A stretch of 64,000 nucleotides of DNA from Plectosphaerella cucumerina (Eukaryota; Ascomycota; Sordariomycetes; Glomerellales; Plectosphaerellaceae), in contig JAGPXD010000001.1 of the NCBI GenBank assembly GCA_020746995.1, positions 6,076,001-6,140,000 on the forward strand. Reading direction: 5' to 3'. Positions 22,782 through 36,169 of this stretch are shown piece after piece. Position numbers and translations under genes: made by a program. The notes under the pieces were generated by a model, which saw only the letters and a program-made list of their open reading frames with translations, had not been told where the DNA came from and searched no databases. Each line of letters opens with the position of its first letter. Within the stretch, counting starts at the first letter, position 1.

Positions 22782-25700
22782 GATAGGTCGAGTGCGGTCA
22801 ACCGAGAAAGTCAAATCATGGAAGCAATCAGATCGTGAGTGGGCGCAAAGAAAGACTCAAAAAGGCCAAGAAAAAAAAAGATGCAGTCATCGAGACCGAG
22901 GTGCATGCAGCAAAGCATCAGCTTGGCCGGTACCTAGACGCACGTTGCCAAAAAGGACGCGTCGTGCCAGATACGGCAGGACCCGCTACGTACGCGGAGT
23001 CACGTGAGAGACTTGGTGCGAGCTAACGTCCAAACAAGGCAAGCCCTGGTCTTGCCCCCAGACCAATCAGAACACGCCCAAGTCTCCTCGCCTCTCGGGC
23101 GGGTGCAGGGCGGTGCGTGGCAGCGGTTGGGTCCGGTGGCATGCGTTGGCAGGAACCGGGGGGTTGTAACCTGCCCGTGCCTGCAGTGGTACACCAATCG
23201 CTCGCTTCCAGATGCCATCTGCCCTGCCTGCCGCCGCCTTGGGGCCGAGGCAGGGGTTCCCGCCTGCAAACCTAGGGTAGGGTGACGGGAGACGGGAAGT
23301 GTCCGAAGCGGGAGGCACATGCGACCGTGGAGGGCGTAATTGTTCATTCGAAACTTTGAAAGACGACGGATAATCGAGTGTGTCCTGAGGAAGAAATGAT
23401 GCGATTAATGATTTGAAGTAGTTTGGAACGGAGGCGGCGGCGGCGGCACGTAAGTGTGGGACAAGAGGTGGTCGTGGTGGTGCCAGGCGGGTGAGGTGCC
23501 CCGAACCCGGAACTTCCCCAGGCTCGAGCTCGTCTATCTGGACCCTCCACTCTCATCCGTTCATTCATTCCATTCATCCAACCTCCCAGGACCCTGGCTC
23601 GCTTCGGACGACCATCTCGCCCATTTGGCCCAACGTTTAATAGCAGCCAGGGCAGCACTGCATCTTGCATCCTCGACGCCGCGGACAGAAGCCCGGCCTC
23701 GACATTTGATTGATCGCTCCAGGATGTACTGCAGGCACAGGGGGGGGACTCGCAGTCGTGGCCTTCCAGTTCGCGCGAGTCTACTAGGCCCACCCCCCGA
23801 TGTCGCCTCATCATGGGGCAACAGACGACACTCGATGAAGCCGACCGCACCCTGTCGCCAGCCATCCACCGCAAGAGACACGTCACGATGCTCATCCAAA
23901 CGCGCACGGGGGCGGTTTGCAGAGAGGCATACCTCGGTGTTTATGGTAATGATATTGTCGCTCGCATGCTTTCCCATCACGTGTGATCTCTGTTTTTAGG
24001 TGTCAAAGGCAACATGCTTCTGGGGACGTGTCTCCGGGTCAAGGCTCCTGCGGCAACCATGGGATGCGTGGCGAGGCTTCAAGGATCGACGAGGTGTAGT
24101 CAGAGGCATCGCGGTACTCCGCGAGGGCTTCTGACTGTCATTTTGTGCGGTTCATGTGCCGACTATTTATTTCAGTCCCAATTGAGGCACGACGTCTGTC
24201 CCGAACGTCTGGGTTTGCAATTTGTGCATGCAAATAAAATTCAGTTGATGGAAAGTAGAGATATGGGACAGCTTGCTCTGTTTGATCATGTCAATGCCCT
24301 CTCTGCGTGTGTTGTCGCAAGGGCGACGAAGAAGCCAGGACAGCGGGCGGGCTGCAGTCAAATAGGCTGCCCCACGGACCGACAGACTCCCAGACCCCTG
24401 AGATCTGCACCGCCATGCCGACGACGACGAGTGGTGGGTTCCGAACACGTCGGCTTGCGTCGTCGCTTTCCTGCCTGGCACAAAACCAGGGCACCGATCG
24501 CCTGACAACATATCCTAAAGGTACGAGTGGTGCCTCTCTTTTCGCGCGATCAATTTGGCCCATCCCGTCGCGGCGAAAGAGCGTTAACAATCAAGCTTGT
24601 CCTTATTGGGCAGTCCGGGGGAAGGTACATATTCGTACGGCGTCGCCCGCTCGGCATCTCGTCCGCTCAACACTGGCACTGTGTCTTCACCTCTGCCGCC
24701 GCGCCCGTGTGAGAGCAATGCGTATACGTATGGAAGATGACATTGTGTGGCAGAGGATTGGCGTGGAGGAACTCAGCTCGCCCTGGTCAGCCATCTCATC
24801 ACGAGGCGGCGTCAGCGGGACGGGACACACCACGACGCTGATCGTCTGGAACAGTGCCAGTGGAGGGGGGCTCCGCACCGCACCGTACCGCGCGCCGCTC
24901 CGCATCGCTGGTCGTTTGGTTGCCCCAAGCACAACATCGGCCGCACACGGTTGCGATGGTGGCGTTTCCCGAGGCCGTGCTAATCTTGCCCGTGTCGCTC
25001 GTGGGTAACCCACATATCGCACTTGATTACTTGGCAGGCTTGGGCACCCAAATGTTGGATCTTCGTCTCAAAAGGTCGAGGACGGACGGATCGTGGCCTA
25101 CCAGGATGATACTTAGCAGAGAGAGGGAGGAGGGGAGGTCGCGCGCCTTGGCTGATCCTCCTTTTCGCATCGTGGCGGTCGGTCGTCAGGTCTCCACACC
25201 CGCGGATTGGTTTGAGCCCTTCCCGGTTTGAAACGCCAGACGATGGCCGCGACCCCCAAATGCAACATCTCACAGTCCTTCTATCTGAACGACATTCAAG
25301 TCCCCGGCAGAGAGTCATGGCCATTCGATGTGGTCGGAAGAGCAGATGGATGAAGACGGTACCTAGGTTCCAGGGAACTCCCCAGCCTCTGTCGGAGAAT
25401 TACCGGCGTCGACGTCGATTTCGAGCTGCCTCAGACAGGCGGGCGAACGGACGGACGGGTCGACGCTAATGATCAGCAGCATCTAGAATCCCTGAATCAG
25501 TGTCGCGACGCCAGGGTGGGCGCCCTGACATCCGCCCTGACAGAGAGATACGATACACGGAGCAAATGCCTGATCCCCAAGACTCAATTTGCATGCTCAC
25601 TAGAGTGGTGCGCGTCCGGGAAGGATTTCCTACAAAAAGGCTGACCTGCCTTTTAGGCTACAGTCGCCTCCTCGTGCTTGAGGGGCGTCTTCGCGGCTGG

Positions 25701-27868
25701 GAGGCAACGCCGCCAAGACCGGAGGTTGATTGTGGAGGGGGGCTGGTGGTCGCTCGTTATGCAGGTGACATTGGCTGGAGACAGCCTGCACCGTGCCGGT
25801 GAGCTTGCACAGCCGGTGCGTTCTTGGGGCCTGGGGAAGAGGCGAGTAGGGCATGGCGGGGCAGGACGACCGCTTTCAAGTTCTTACATATGGTAGACAA
25901 GGGACGCTGAGGACGCAAGCCACCACTAAAGCTGTACCCTTCTAGAATCAGGACAGATGTGGCCAACAGACATGGCGGCAGACGGAGGGATCGGATCGGT
26001 GATAAACCTCAATAAGACTCGGAGGTTGCGCCAATTACATGGGCGCGGGGAGACAACAGGCTGCCACCACCCACTTAGCTTCTCATGGACATGGGACAAT
26101 GTCGACGCGGCAGCGGCTCGCCGTGGGGGAGAGCCTAGCAGACGTGGGAGTCACGGGGATGAAATCGTGGGCGACGGCGGGACGCGGGATGTGTACCAAT
26201 GGTGGTCGATCGTGTGCGGTGAGGTGCGGTGTGGGCTAGCAATGCAGGACAGCAGCTGCTTGGGGGGAGGGGGGCGGGTTCAAGTTGAGAGAAGGGAGAG
26301 GAGAGTCAAACCTTTGCAGGCATGGATGGATGGAGTGACGATTCGGCGTCGTGGCCGGGCTTGGGCGCGCTAGTGAGGAGACCTAACAATTCGAGGCGTA
26401 AAATTTGGGGGGGGACGGTGAAGAATGTCGGTCATCATGCAGTGTGTACCGGTTGGGCTCTTGTCGAGAAACAACAACGGGGGGTCCACACGCTGCTCCC
26501 ACGAGTCACAAGTACGAGCGAGGGGCATGGCGGCGGCGGTAGATAGATATGGGCTTGCTTGGGGAAAGGGGGGCTGAGGAAGACCGCCGGCGAGGGCGAG
26601 GGCGCAATTACCTACCCGGGAGGAGCCCGCCCTTCCGGGAATCGTCATCCTTGGCTTGGGGGGTAGTCGGATTTTGTTATTGCTACCTGCTAGGAAAACC
26701 TGCCCCGTCCGTTTCGTCCGTTTGGGGGAGGGGGGGTGGCGGACGAGTCGGCACAATAGAGGTGCAGGGAAAATACTAGGGACATTGACGAAACCAGGTC
26801 CAAGCCTGAAAGCCAGGCGGTGGTGCGCTTCAACAACGTCCGAGGCTGGGCGACGGCGACGGCGTGGCAGGCAGCCAGCTCGAGACGTGGAATCGTAGTG
26901 CCACCAAGGCCGACAAGACGACAGGCCGGAGAGCGGTGCGACAGGGCCATATTTCTCGACCATCTACCGAGGGGAAATGTCGAGGGCGAGGGCGAGAGGG
27001 ACACATGTCGTGGGCACCCGGCGAGTCGGCGGGCAGAGCAGGGAGCGAGGTTCGCCGGGACCCAGAAAACGATGCTGGCCACATCCCTGCCGGCCGCCAC
27101 AGGACCAAGACTCGATTTGCGCGTGCACCATCGAATCGAGCGTCATCCGCGGTCGATGCCAGCCCCGAGTGGAATGAGCTGCCGACCGGCCGACCGACCA
27201 CCAACACGAGGGCAACGATGGCGATGTCTGTATATTTCCACATCTCGTCTGCCCGCTTGTTTGTCAGTGGAAGAGAGGAAGTCAAGCTGTATTCAATGTT
27301 TGGTCGGCGTCTGTCCCTCGGCGATGGAACGTGTCGGGGAAAGCCCCATAAGGCCCATCGCCGGGGTAAAGGACGGCATGCCGGGTCAAGTCATCAAGGG
27401 CCAGCCTCCAGGAGGCGATGCACCTGCGATTAAACAGAGCAGAAAAGAATCCAGGAGTGCCACTCGAGGCATGGGACCGATCAGGACAACCACTGGTCTG
27501 GAAAGCGGCCCAGCGGTGGGATTAGCCCGGTCTGCAAAGGTTGGTGTGAGGTCGCCTTTTGCTCGGGAGGACGTGAGGGTGTGAGGTGTGAGGTGCGCGA
27601 GAGAGCCGGCCGCCGGTCTGGGAGCGTGCGTGATGGGCGCGCTGCGAGGCGGGTACAAAGGTATCAAGTGGGTCCCGTAGCCAGCAGACCCCTGTCTGGT
27701 TCCGGTACTATCAAAATGGGCAAGCGCCCTCACCTTGGGCAAGTACCGCGACCTTGGTGCCCCAGGCACGGTACCCCGAGCCGCCCCATCAGGTACCAGA
27801 AAGAGGCGCTCCAGGCCCGGACGGGACATGGGAACTGTACTGTACTGTAAGGAAGGTAGGGGACCAGA

Positions 27869-27896
27869 GCCAGTGCCAGTGCCAGTGCCAGTGCCC
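27869..27896. repeat. GCCAGT hexanucleotide microsatellite
   Basis: About four and a half tandem copies of GCCAGT, 0.7 kb upstream of the SNT2 start codon. Confidence 0.85.
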
Positions 27897-28548
27897 AGGG
27901 TGCTTGGTGCTTTGCCGTGCTACTGCTGCCAGTGGTGCTTCGACGTTTCCTCCATTTGACTGGGAGCCGGACCCATCGCTCTCAACTTCTTCCTCTTTCT
28001 CTTCCCCGGTTCACATCTTCCTCCCTGCCGACACTTCACTCCCGCGACCTTGCCCAATATCGATCCGGGCTCGTGACTCTCACCATCCTTCATCTTCGAC
28101 CCGACAAAGTTTCCCCCGATCTACCCTTCCCACCCCCATCACCACCCTTCTTCCTCTCTTACTCTTCCCCTGCCATTACTTCTCTGCCCTCGGCGTCCAT
28201 CGCACCTGGGACCATCACTCACCACCTACCGCGTGTCAGAGAGCAACTCCCTTCTTCGTCCCGGTCGGCCCGGCACAGTCTCGAGATTCCCCCGGGCTCC
28301 AAAACTCATCCTCCCCTCGTCTTCATGGAATTTCAGAGGTAGTCCTTTGGATCATCTTTTCGTTTGGGGCGTACTTAGATAGAAGCACCCCCAAGGACGG
28401 GTCCGCGTCTGATGGACACCAGTGTTTGCCCGTCACCCTCAAAGACGAATCCTTCACCACACTCGGCCCTCTCGCATCTCCATCCTCGCGGGAAGGGCCT
28501 CTTCATTCACCATCCAGCCCGTCATTCCGACGCGCAGTAGGAGCAGAT

Positions 28549-28585
28549 CATCACCACCAGACCCATCACCACCAGACCCATCACC
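28549..28585 (+). repeat. 15-bp tandem repeat abutting the SNT2 start codon
   Basis: Two perfect copies of CATCACCACCAGACC (28549-28563 and 28564-28578) and the start of a third. The initiator ATG at 28586 falls inside the third, diverged copy (CATCACCATGG). The repeat is therefore the immediate 5' leader of SNT2. Confidence 0.85.
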
Positions 28586-31500
28586 ATGGCACAAAAGTCG
28601 GCCGCCTCAAGCCCTTCGGCTCGCCAGTCGGCCAGCGCCACGCCCGCCCCAGACTCGGTCGAGGTCACCAACACAACCCAGCCCCCGGCCACCTCCACCA
28701 CAGGCTCATCCACGCCCGTCGCTCAGGCCAACATGGGCGACCAGGACACCTCGGCCAATTCCAACGGATCACAACCCATGACGAAGTCGAATTCGGCCAG
28801 CTCGGACACAGCCGCGGCCACAGCCAGGGACTCGGCCCTCGCTGCCGCAGTTGCTGCCGGCGACGGCGCGTCGCCATATGGCACCCGGTCGCGCAATCGC
28901 ACCGGCACATCCAGGCCCAACTACGCAGAGGACAAGGATATCGACGCCGAGATGTTCGACTACGTGCCTGACAAGAAGGAGGCTGACGCGAAGAGACCGT
29001 CGCGACAGGCCAACCAGCCTGCAGCCGCCGCCGCCTCTGCCGCTGCACCAGCCGCATCAGTCTCACAGGAGTCGTCGCGCACAAACGGATCCGCGCGGAG
29101 GGCGGCCGCTGGTGCTGCCGATGAGGCCAAGACATCCTCATCACCAAACGGCACCAAGGAGGCCGCTGTCGCGTCATCGGGCGGCGAAAAACCAGCCGCC
29201 GCTGGTGTCGCTGGCGCCCCCAACTCCCAATCCCAAACAGGCGCCCAACCGACGAAGAAACGAAAGGCGGCGCCATCATCCGCATCTGCATCGCAACCAC
29301 AGACACCCGCGCCCTCGTCCGGCACGGGCACGGCCGCTTCGAGGAGATCGGCGGCAGGCTCGCGCGGCGGCTCGCTATCCGACAGCAACATGCTGTCCTT
29401 TGAGACGTCCAACGGCAAGCTCAACAGGCACGGAGCGCTGGTGGCCGACGACGGCACGGTGCTGGTGCCCAACGGTAAGTGCAGTGCGCTCGCGTGGGTG
29501 GAGGCGACACGTCAATCGACGATAGGGCAGATGAGATGAGCAAGAGACGCTGACGAGCCCTGCACAGACATGGTCTACCTGGTGTGTGAGCCGCCCGGTG
29601 AGCCGTACTACCTGGGCCGCATCATGGAGTTTCTGCACGCGTCAAACGACACCACCAAGCCGATTGACGCGCTGCGCATCAACTGGTTCTACCGGCCGAA
29701 GGACATTGGCCGCAAGACCAACGACACGCGGCTCGTGTTCGCGACGATGCACTCGGACATTAGCCCACTGACGTCCCTGCGCGGCAAATGCCACATTCAG
29801 CACAAGGCCGAGATCCCGCGCATGGACGAGCACCGCAAGACACCCGACTGCTTCTGGTATGAGAAGCTGTACGATCGCTACATCCAGAAAAACTACGACC
29901 TGATCCCCACGGCCCAGATTGTCAACGTTCCGGAGAAAGTCAAAAAGGTCCTGGACGAGCGCTGGAGGTTCGTTATTGTGGAGCAGGGCCGTGGGAAGGA
30001 ATTCACTAGCGCCATGAAGCTGTGCAAGCGGTGCGGCGGATACTGCGCAAGGTATGCACGCGTCCCATTCGCCGGAGACCCCCCCTCCCCCCTTCCCCCT
30101 CTTGGGTTCCCTTGGGTCCCCCCCAATCTCACGGGGTGGCGCCAAGTCCCCTAACACCCCCCCTTGGAGGTCACTATCTGACACGCCCCAGCAATGACTC
30201 GGTGGACTGTGCAGTGTGTAAGAACACCTACCACATGAACTGCGTCCGGCCCCCCCTGCTGAAGAAGCCCTCGCGGGGCTTCGCCTGGTCATGCGCCGCC
30301 TGTAGCCGCGCCCAGGAGCGCAAGCTCGAGGCTCGCCACACCCCCAACATGGCTGCTGGCGACATGGACGACGATGAGGTCTTCGACGATGACGATGATG
30401 AGATGCAGGGTGTCGACACAGGCCGTACCTCACCCGCCGAAGACGACGACTCGCACCGCCATGGCACCGCTGAGCAGATCTACCAAGCCAGTCTGTGGCC
30501 TTGGCGCTACCTCGGCATGCACTGCAAGCCTGAGGACGCCCTGGACTACGACGACCGCATCTACCCCCGCGCCAGCACCCGCGTCGGCCCCCGCCACCAG
30601 GCCCCTGTCCTGCCCTGGCCTGGTCAGCCCGTCGAGTATCTCAAGCCGCTTGAGTTCAAGAAGAACGGCAAGAAGGACGTCAAATCTAAGGAAGCCCTCG
30701 CCGCTTACGAGGCCGAGAAGGCCCGTCGCGAGAAGCTGCCCAAATGGGTCCAAGACGCCCCGCCCGGTTATGTCGCCCGCGGCGGCGATGGTGACGGTGA
30801 AGAGACCGCCGAGCTGCTCTATCGCCCGCCGCCGGAGGGCGACACCAAGCACACCGACGCCGCCATGGATGCCTATCTCGAAAAGGCCCTCGCACTCGGC
30901 CCCAAGCTTGATACTACCGAGAAGTCGACCAACCTCAGGGACGCCGCCGTCGAGACCTACTTTGCGTCCGGCTACGAAGAGAAGCCCGCCCTGGCAAGCC
31001 TGGCCAAGATGGACCCGGCCGCTCTCAAGGAGCCGCACCTCACCCCTGCCGAGGTCAAGCGCTTCGAGGATGCCGTCGGCAAATACGGCTCGGAGCTCGG
31101 CGCCATCACACGTCACGTCAAGACGTGTCACTACGGTACCATTGTGCGCTTCTATTACATTTGGAAGAAGACCAAGAACGGCAGGCAGATCTGGGGCAAC
31201 TTCTCCAACAGAAAGGGCAAGAAGGAGGCCAAAAAGGCCGAAGCCGCGGCGAGCCGCCTCCAGGACGATATTGCCGACGATGTGGACGACTCAGCCTTCG
31301 ACGCCGACAAGGCCGCCGAGATGAAGAAGGCCTTCATCTGCAAGTTCTGCCACGTCAAGCACTCGCGACAGTGGAGGAGAGCTCCCAACGCCTCCAGTGC
31401 TCCCGTCACTGAGAACGGCGGCAAGAACAGTCAGAAGGACAAGGCTGGCCAATACATCCAAGCTCTGTGCCGCCGCTGCGCCGAGCTTTGGCGCCGTTAC

Positions 31501-34015
31501 GCCATCCAGTGGGAGGACCTCGAGGAGGTGGCCAAGAAGGTGGCCCAGGCTGGAGGCAAGGCCTGGAAGAAGCGCCAGGACGAAGAGCTACTCAAGGAGC
31601 TGCTGTCCGCCAACGAGATGCGTGCCATCTACGGCACCCCCGAGCCTCCCGCCGTCGCCAGCGCTCCGGCTGCCGCGGCCTCCGCCCCTGCCACGGGGGA
31701 GCCGCCGCGCAAGAAGCTCAAGGGCATTCCCGACAAGGACTCTGATGCCGCCTTTTCGGACTCGGGCCCTCCCCCGGCCAAGAAGGAGAAGAAGGTGGTC
31801 GAGAAGCCCGCCCCTCCGCCGGTCCCGGAGATCCCGAAGCCCAAAACGATGCCCTGTGCCATCTGCAGCGAGGTGGAGCCTCTTGGGGACCAGCACCTCT
31901 CTTGCAAGGACTGCCGACTTACCGTCCATCGGAACTGCTACGGCGTCGTCGACTCACGCCCCTCTGGCAAATGGAGCTGCGATATGTGTGCCAACGACAA
32001 GAACCCCCAGGTCTCGATTGTATGTCACCCTCGCACTGACGTCACCTCTCCTCGGCCTGATGCTGACCTTTCTCACAGCATTACAAGTGCGTGCTATGCC
32101 CCGTCGACCACACGGAGCACGACTTTGTCGATGCACCGAAACCCTCGACCAAGAAGAAGACCGAGAAGGAGAAGGAGCGCGAACGCGCGGAACGCGAGCA
32201 GGCTCAGAAGGCGGCCGAGTTCTACCGAAAGAAACAGGAGGAGTCTGGCCGCCCTGTCAACCCTCGCGAGGCCCTCAAGCGCACGGCAGACAACAACTGG
32301 GTGCACGTCACCTGCGCCATTTGGACACCCGAGGTCAAGTTCGAGAACCCGAAGACGCTGGGACCCTCGGAGGGCATCCCGTCCATCCCGAGAGCGAGGT
32401 ACGACGAGGTTTGCAAGGCGTGCACTCGCAAGGGCGGCGCTTGCGTCTCGTGCCATCATTGCAAAGCTTCCGGTAAGTTGACTCTGCTGATACTATCATC
32501 GCATTCCCCTGCTGACAAACCTACAAAGTCCATGTTGAGTGCGCACGCCAACACGGCTACCTACTGGGCTTCGACATCACCCCGGTGAAAGGCTCTCGAA
32601 GAGACCAGCACTCCATCGTGACGGTCAACGGGGAGAGCGGCGCCATGTCGGCGACCGTTTGGTGCAAGGAGCACGCCCCTACCAAGACCGTCGTGCACAG
32701 AATGCACTCGATTGTCAACGAACAGGGCCAAAACGCCCTGCAGCTCTATGCTCAGACTTGCAAGCAGGCCGACCTGACGTTGACGGGCACGGTCCGCAAA
32801 GCCAACCTGATCCTCACGGCGGCCAAGACCATGCCGGCATCAGTGACGTCTGCCATGCGCCGGGCGTCGACGACCACGCTGCCCCAGAACGGCACAGGTC
32901 ACGAGAAGCACGGCGAGACGTCACCCGCTCACCCGGTCGGGGAGAAGCTGTGCATCACGTGTGGTGTCGATGTCAGCCCCCGATGGTGGCCCATCAACAG
33001 CTCCGACGAGCGGGAGCTCACCAACGGGCACTACGGCTCGCTGGGAAGTGAGGCGCAAAAGTTCATCGAGCAGAGGAAGTTCCAGTGCCACAAGTGTCGC
33101 AAGACTGGCCGCAAGCCGAATCCTCACCCCCCGAGAGAGCCCTCGCCCCAAAGGGAGGTCGCCCAAGCAGCCCAGCCGCCGGCACAGCCCGCTTCTGGCC
33201 TCGTCGCCCCTCAGTTGCGGAGCCCTCCTCCTCACCAGGCGGACTCGTCTCGGTCGAACATGTCATACCCTTGGGGTGCGTCGGCCTCCGTCCCGGCAGT
33301 GCCTCCGGCGCATGCTTCCCCGACGGCACCTCACCCGATGACTCCAACGGCCCCGGCCGTACAGGCGCCGGCTTTGGTGCCCCTGCACCACAGCTCTATG
33401 GCTACGGCACCTCCGCCACCTCCCTCCGGGATCCTATCGTACGGCGCTTCGGGTCCGAGGTATCCAGAGTGGCAATCGAGGCCCCCGACACAGCATGGCT
33501 CGCCACCCCGTCAAATCAACGGCGGGCCGCCGCCCCTGCAGCAGGTATCTACTATTGGGAACCTGTCGTCACTTCGGCCGCCGCCCATGGCCATGTCCTC
33601 CGCCCCACCGATGCCGCCGTCCATGCCCAACGGCAATCATCACGGACTGCCCATGCAACATGGACTGCCTCCGTCGCCGCGGCGCATGGACGGACCGCCG
33701 CCCCCCTTGGTCCATGCCTCACCCTACGGACATGGCTACCACCACCCTCAACCCACGCCGCACGGCCTTCCGAACGGTGGGCCGCCGCCTCCACCGCCGA
33801 TTCGCGGCCCAGACAGCTTCGCGCTGGGCCTCATGCCGCAGCGGCCGCCATACTCGCCTCACGGCGCGGTCCAGGGTGGGCGAGACGGGGTCCATGGGAG
33901 GGACCCTCGTGAGATGCCAGGGCCGCTGAGCGCACCGAACATGCACGCTGCGGAGCAGCCGCCGCGGGCAGCTGGTGCTAGCACGAGCCCGTCACTTCGG
34001 AACCTCCTGTCATAG
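28586..34015 (+). CDS. SNT2: SNT2-type chromatin regulator (BAH, PHD, SANT, extended PHD)
   Basis: Five exons: 28586-29474, 29568-30051, 30192-32019, 32079-32472 and 32529-34015, giving 1,693 aa. Order of modules: a low-complexity Ala/Ser-rich N-terminus with a nuclear-type basic patch (KKRKAAPS); a BAH domain at about 275-430 (DMVYLVCEPPGEPYYLGRIMEF); PHD1 at about 450-505, split by intron 2; an acidic run; a SANT/Myb-like domain at about 741-790 (LTPAEVKRFEDAVGKYGSELGAI); a GATA-like CKFCHVKHSRQWRR at about 841; PHD2 at about 1013-1060; an extended PHD from about 1070 to 1270; and a final Cys-pair finger near 1339 (CITCGVDVSPRWWP with CHKC). The Pro-rich tail is disordered. SNT2 reads histone H3 and recruits deacetylase (Ecm5/Rpd3 in yeast), linked to stress response. 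Every splice join restores motif spacing. Confidence 0.93.
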
Positions 34016-36169
34016 GCAGTGATCGACTTCAGCGATTTGGTTGGAAAGAAGGTGGGGTGCTTGGGTAGCAGTGCCATGAGAGCAGCCGGGGATGAGGTGA
34101 TGAGAAACGAGATCACCGTCACTGTCGTGGGGACCATGAGAATCCACGGGAAAAGACCAGTGGATGAGGAAGAGGGGGAGAGCGCGCCTGTGTACAACTG
34201 CCCTGTTTGTGTCATATCTGGGAATGCAGCCCAGAAAGGAAGGAGGTTTGAGAGTTGTTCTCTACAGCGAGGGCTGTCTGGCGTTGGGAGGGTTGTGTTG
34301 TTTAGCTAGATGAGATTTGCGGCTCATTTCGTTCAGCCACGCGAGGACATGGCTCGATGCGAGGCTCGCACGTGGCAGGAGAGAAGAATAGATCCAGTGT
34401 AACATCAAAGGGTCGGTGGCTGCCCGGTGAGCAAGGTGAGAGTGAGGTTGAGCGGTGAGGCGAAAAGGGCTCCACCAGGCAAGACCAGAGAGGGGCTAGT
34501 GCGCGATCTGGTCACGTGGTGTAGCGCTGCCCCTGATGTTGTGACGCTACAACGGGCGAGTGCACATCCCAGTCCGAACCTGGAAATAGCATGGATCTCA
34601 GTGGCTCCCCGCCTCCACAGGCACTAATCAGAAGTGCAGGAACGGCTTTGTCGAGGCTGTACAAGTTCAGCACAATCCGTCAGGCTCAAACAGCCGCAGA
34701 CTTGGGGCGGACAGGAGAGGGCGATGCGGGGGCTTGGGGGCCTGATTTCCTGTGGTGGTGCAGTGTAGCCGAGTCATCCACCATCCTGGAAGAGGGCGAG
34801 GTGACTGAGAGCCTGTACGAGTAGAGGGGAATGGGACGGATGGGCCTTCATCACCCCGGTCCAGGGGCCCAACTCGAAAATCGTCTCCGAAAACTGACGT
34901 CGTAGCGCGGCGGCATTTGGGCCCTCTAATTTCCTGTCCCCGAGCAGCGTTCCATGCCCGCTGGGCCAATGAGCAGCCTTGACTTGTGTGCATGATGGAG
35001 CAGAGAGAGAAGACCCAGAGTGCGATCGTCAAGCCCCAGTGCCGCTCTGGCAAGCTGGATCGAGTTGGGGCCAAGTGCTGCACTGAAAGCCGAGTGATGT
35101 GAATGCGTGAATGGAAGGAGCGACCGACTGACCGACACGTCTTTTGCGGAGCTTGGAAAGAACCCAGGCGCTCTCCATATCAGGCACGGGTGCAGCACAG
35201 TCCATGTCCCGTTGCATGGTACTGACCCAAGCAGTGGAGGCTGTTAGTGGCTTGCTGCTGAATGCGCCCCCTCCAAAGGGCCTTGTCTCCCCTCTCGGGG
35301 AACGCAGAGGTACCACCCGTTTCCTGGCCCTAAGCTCGGGTGTGCTCGTACCTCGCCAGTACCCTGTCCTCTGCCGCTCCGACCGCCCTGCAAGCTGGTC
35401 CCCCCTCTCCCCGACTTTGAGTCCACTAACAATTCTCCCTGTACTACCGCCGCCCGTCGGGAGCCACCATCAACAACTGGAACCACCAGACATTCTACCT
35501 CCCCCCCCACGACACTCGATCATTCCAGGAGTCGGGACGACCACACCCTCGCTCGGCCAGGTCCCAGCCCTTTTCCCTCCATCCTTTGAGACTGTCGCCG
35601 CTCTCGCCTTCGCACACCCGAATCGAGTCGTCGTCCCCCCGCCATCCCGGACGTCCATGTCGGCTTCGACCGCCGCCGCCGAAGCCCTCCCCGACCGCCC
35701 GCCCTGCCTCGCTCCCACAGTGTGGCCGACTTGTTCAATTGGGCACCCGCGAGCGAGCTCTCGCCCTTTGAACCATCACGCGACTGCCTCTTGAGCCGCA
35801 CTCCCCGCCGACTTTACGGCATCGCAAAACACAATCCCGGCAAACCACCTTCCGCGGCGAACTATTCGATTTGCCGACCCTCTCTCTCGGCTCTCCCTGT
35901 TTCTGCCTTTCCCCCCTCCCCCTCGCCTTACCGCCCCCCCAAAAGCATAGGTCCCGACTTGGCTGCCCGGGCTGAAAGCTGATGCCGACCGACGACGGCC
36001 CGACGACGACCCAGCACCCCCCTCCTCCTCCGATCCCAGAGGCTGACGGCCTCGTCGACTTCGCCCAAGCACACCTTTCATCTTCATCTCTTCGAACAGC
36101 CGGCGAGAGAGTGAGAACGACCCGATCCGACCACACTCGTTCGTAGAGGGGCTTGCGTCCACCGGCATC
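34016..36169. other. SNT2 3' flank and LRG1 promoter/leader
   Basis: About 2.15 kb. The first 1.2 kb shows nothing gene-like. From about 35,200 the plus strand is C/T-rich up to the LRG1 start codon, as expected for a strong promoter and long 5' UTR. Open frames here lack domain-like sequence. Confidence 0.5.

Larger units (their letters stand above)
22782..28585. other. 5.8-kb non-coding stretch between HELQ and SNT2
   Basis: The longest gap in the window, separating two divergent start codons. Open frames of 100-250 codons occur on both strands but have shadow-like composition (Arg, Pro, Gly, Ser, Trp) and no domain pattern. From about 27,900 the plus strand becomes pyrimidine-rich, consistent with the SNT2 promoter and a long leader; a tiny uORF (MEFQR, 28325-28342) lies in it. 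A GCCAGT hexanucleotide run is at 27869-27896 and a 15-bp tandem repeat at 28549-28585. No transposon ends or long repeats were recognised. Confidence 0.5.

Noticed and set aside
23344..27584. Open frames of 180-250 codons between HELQ and SNT2
   Set aside because: Composition is shadow-like, no recognisable motif, and competing frames exist on both strands; no good exon chain could be built.
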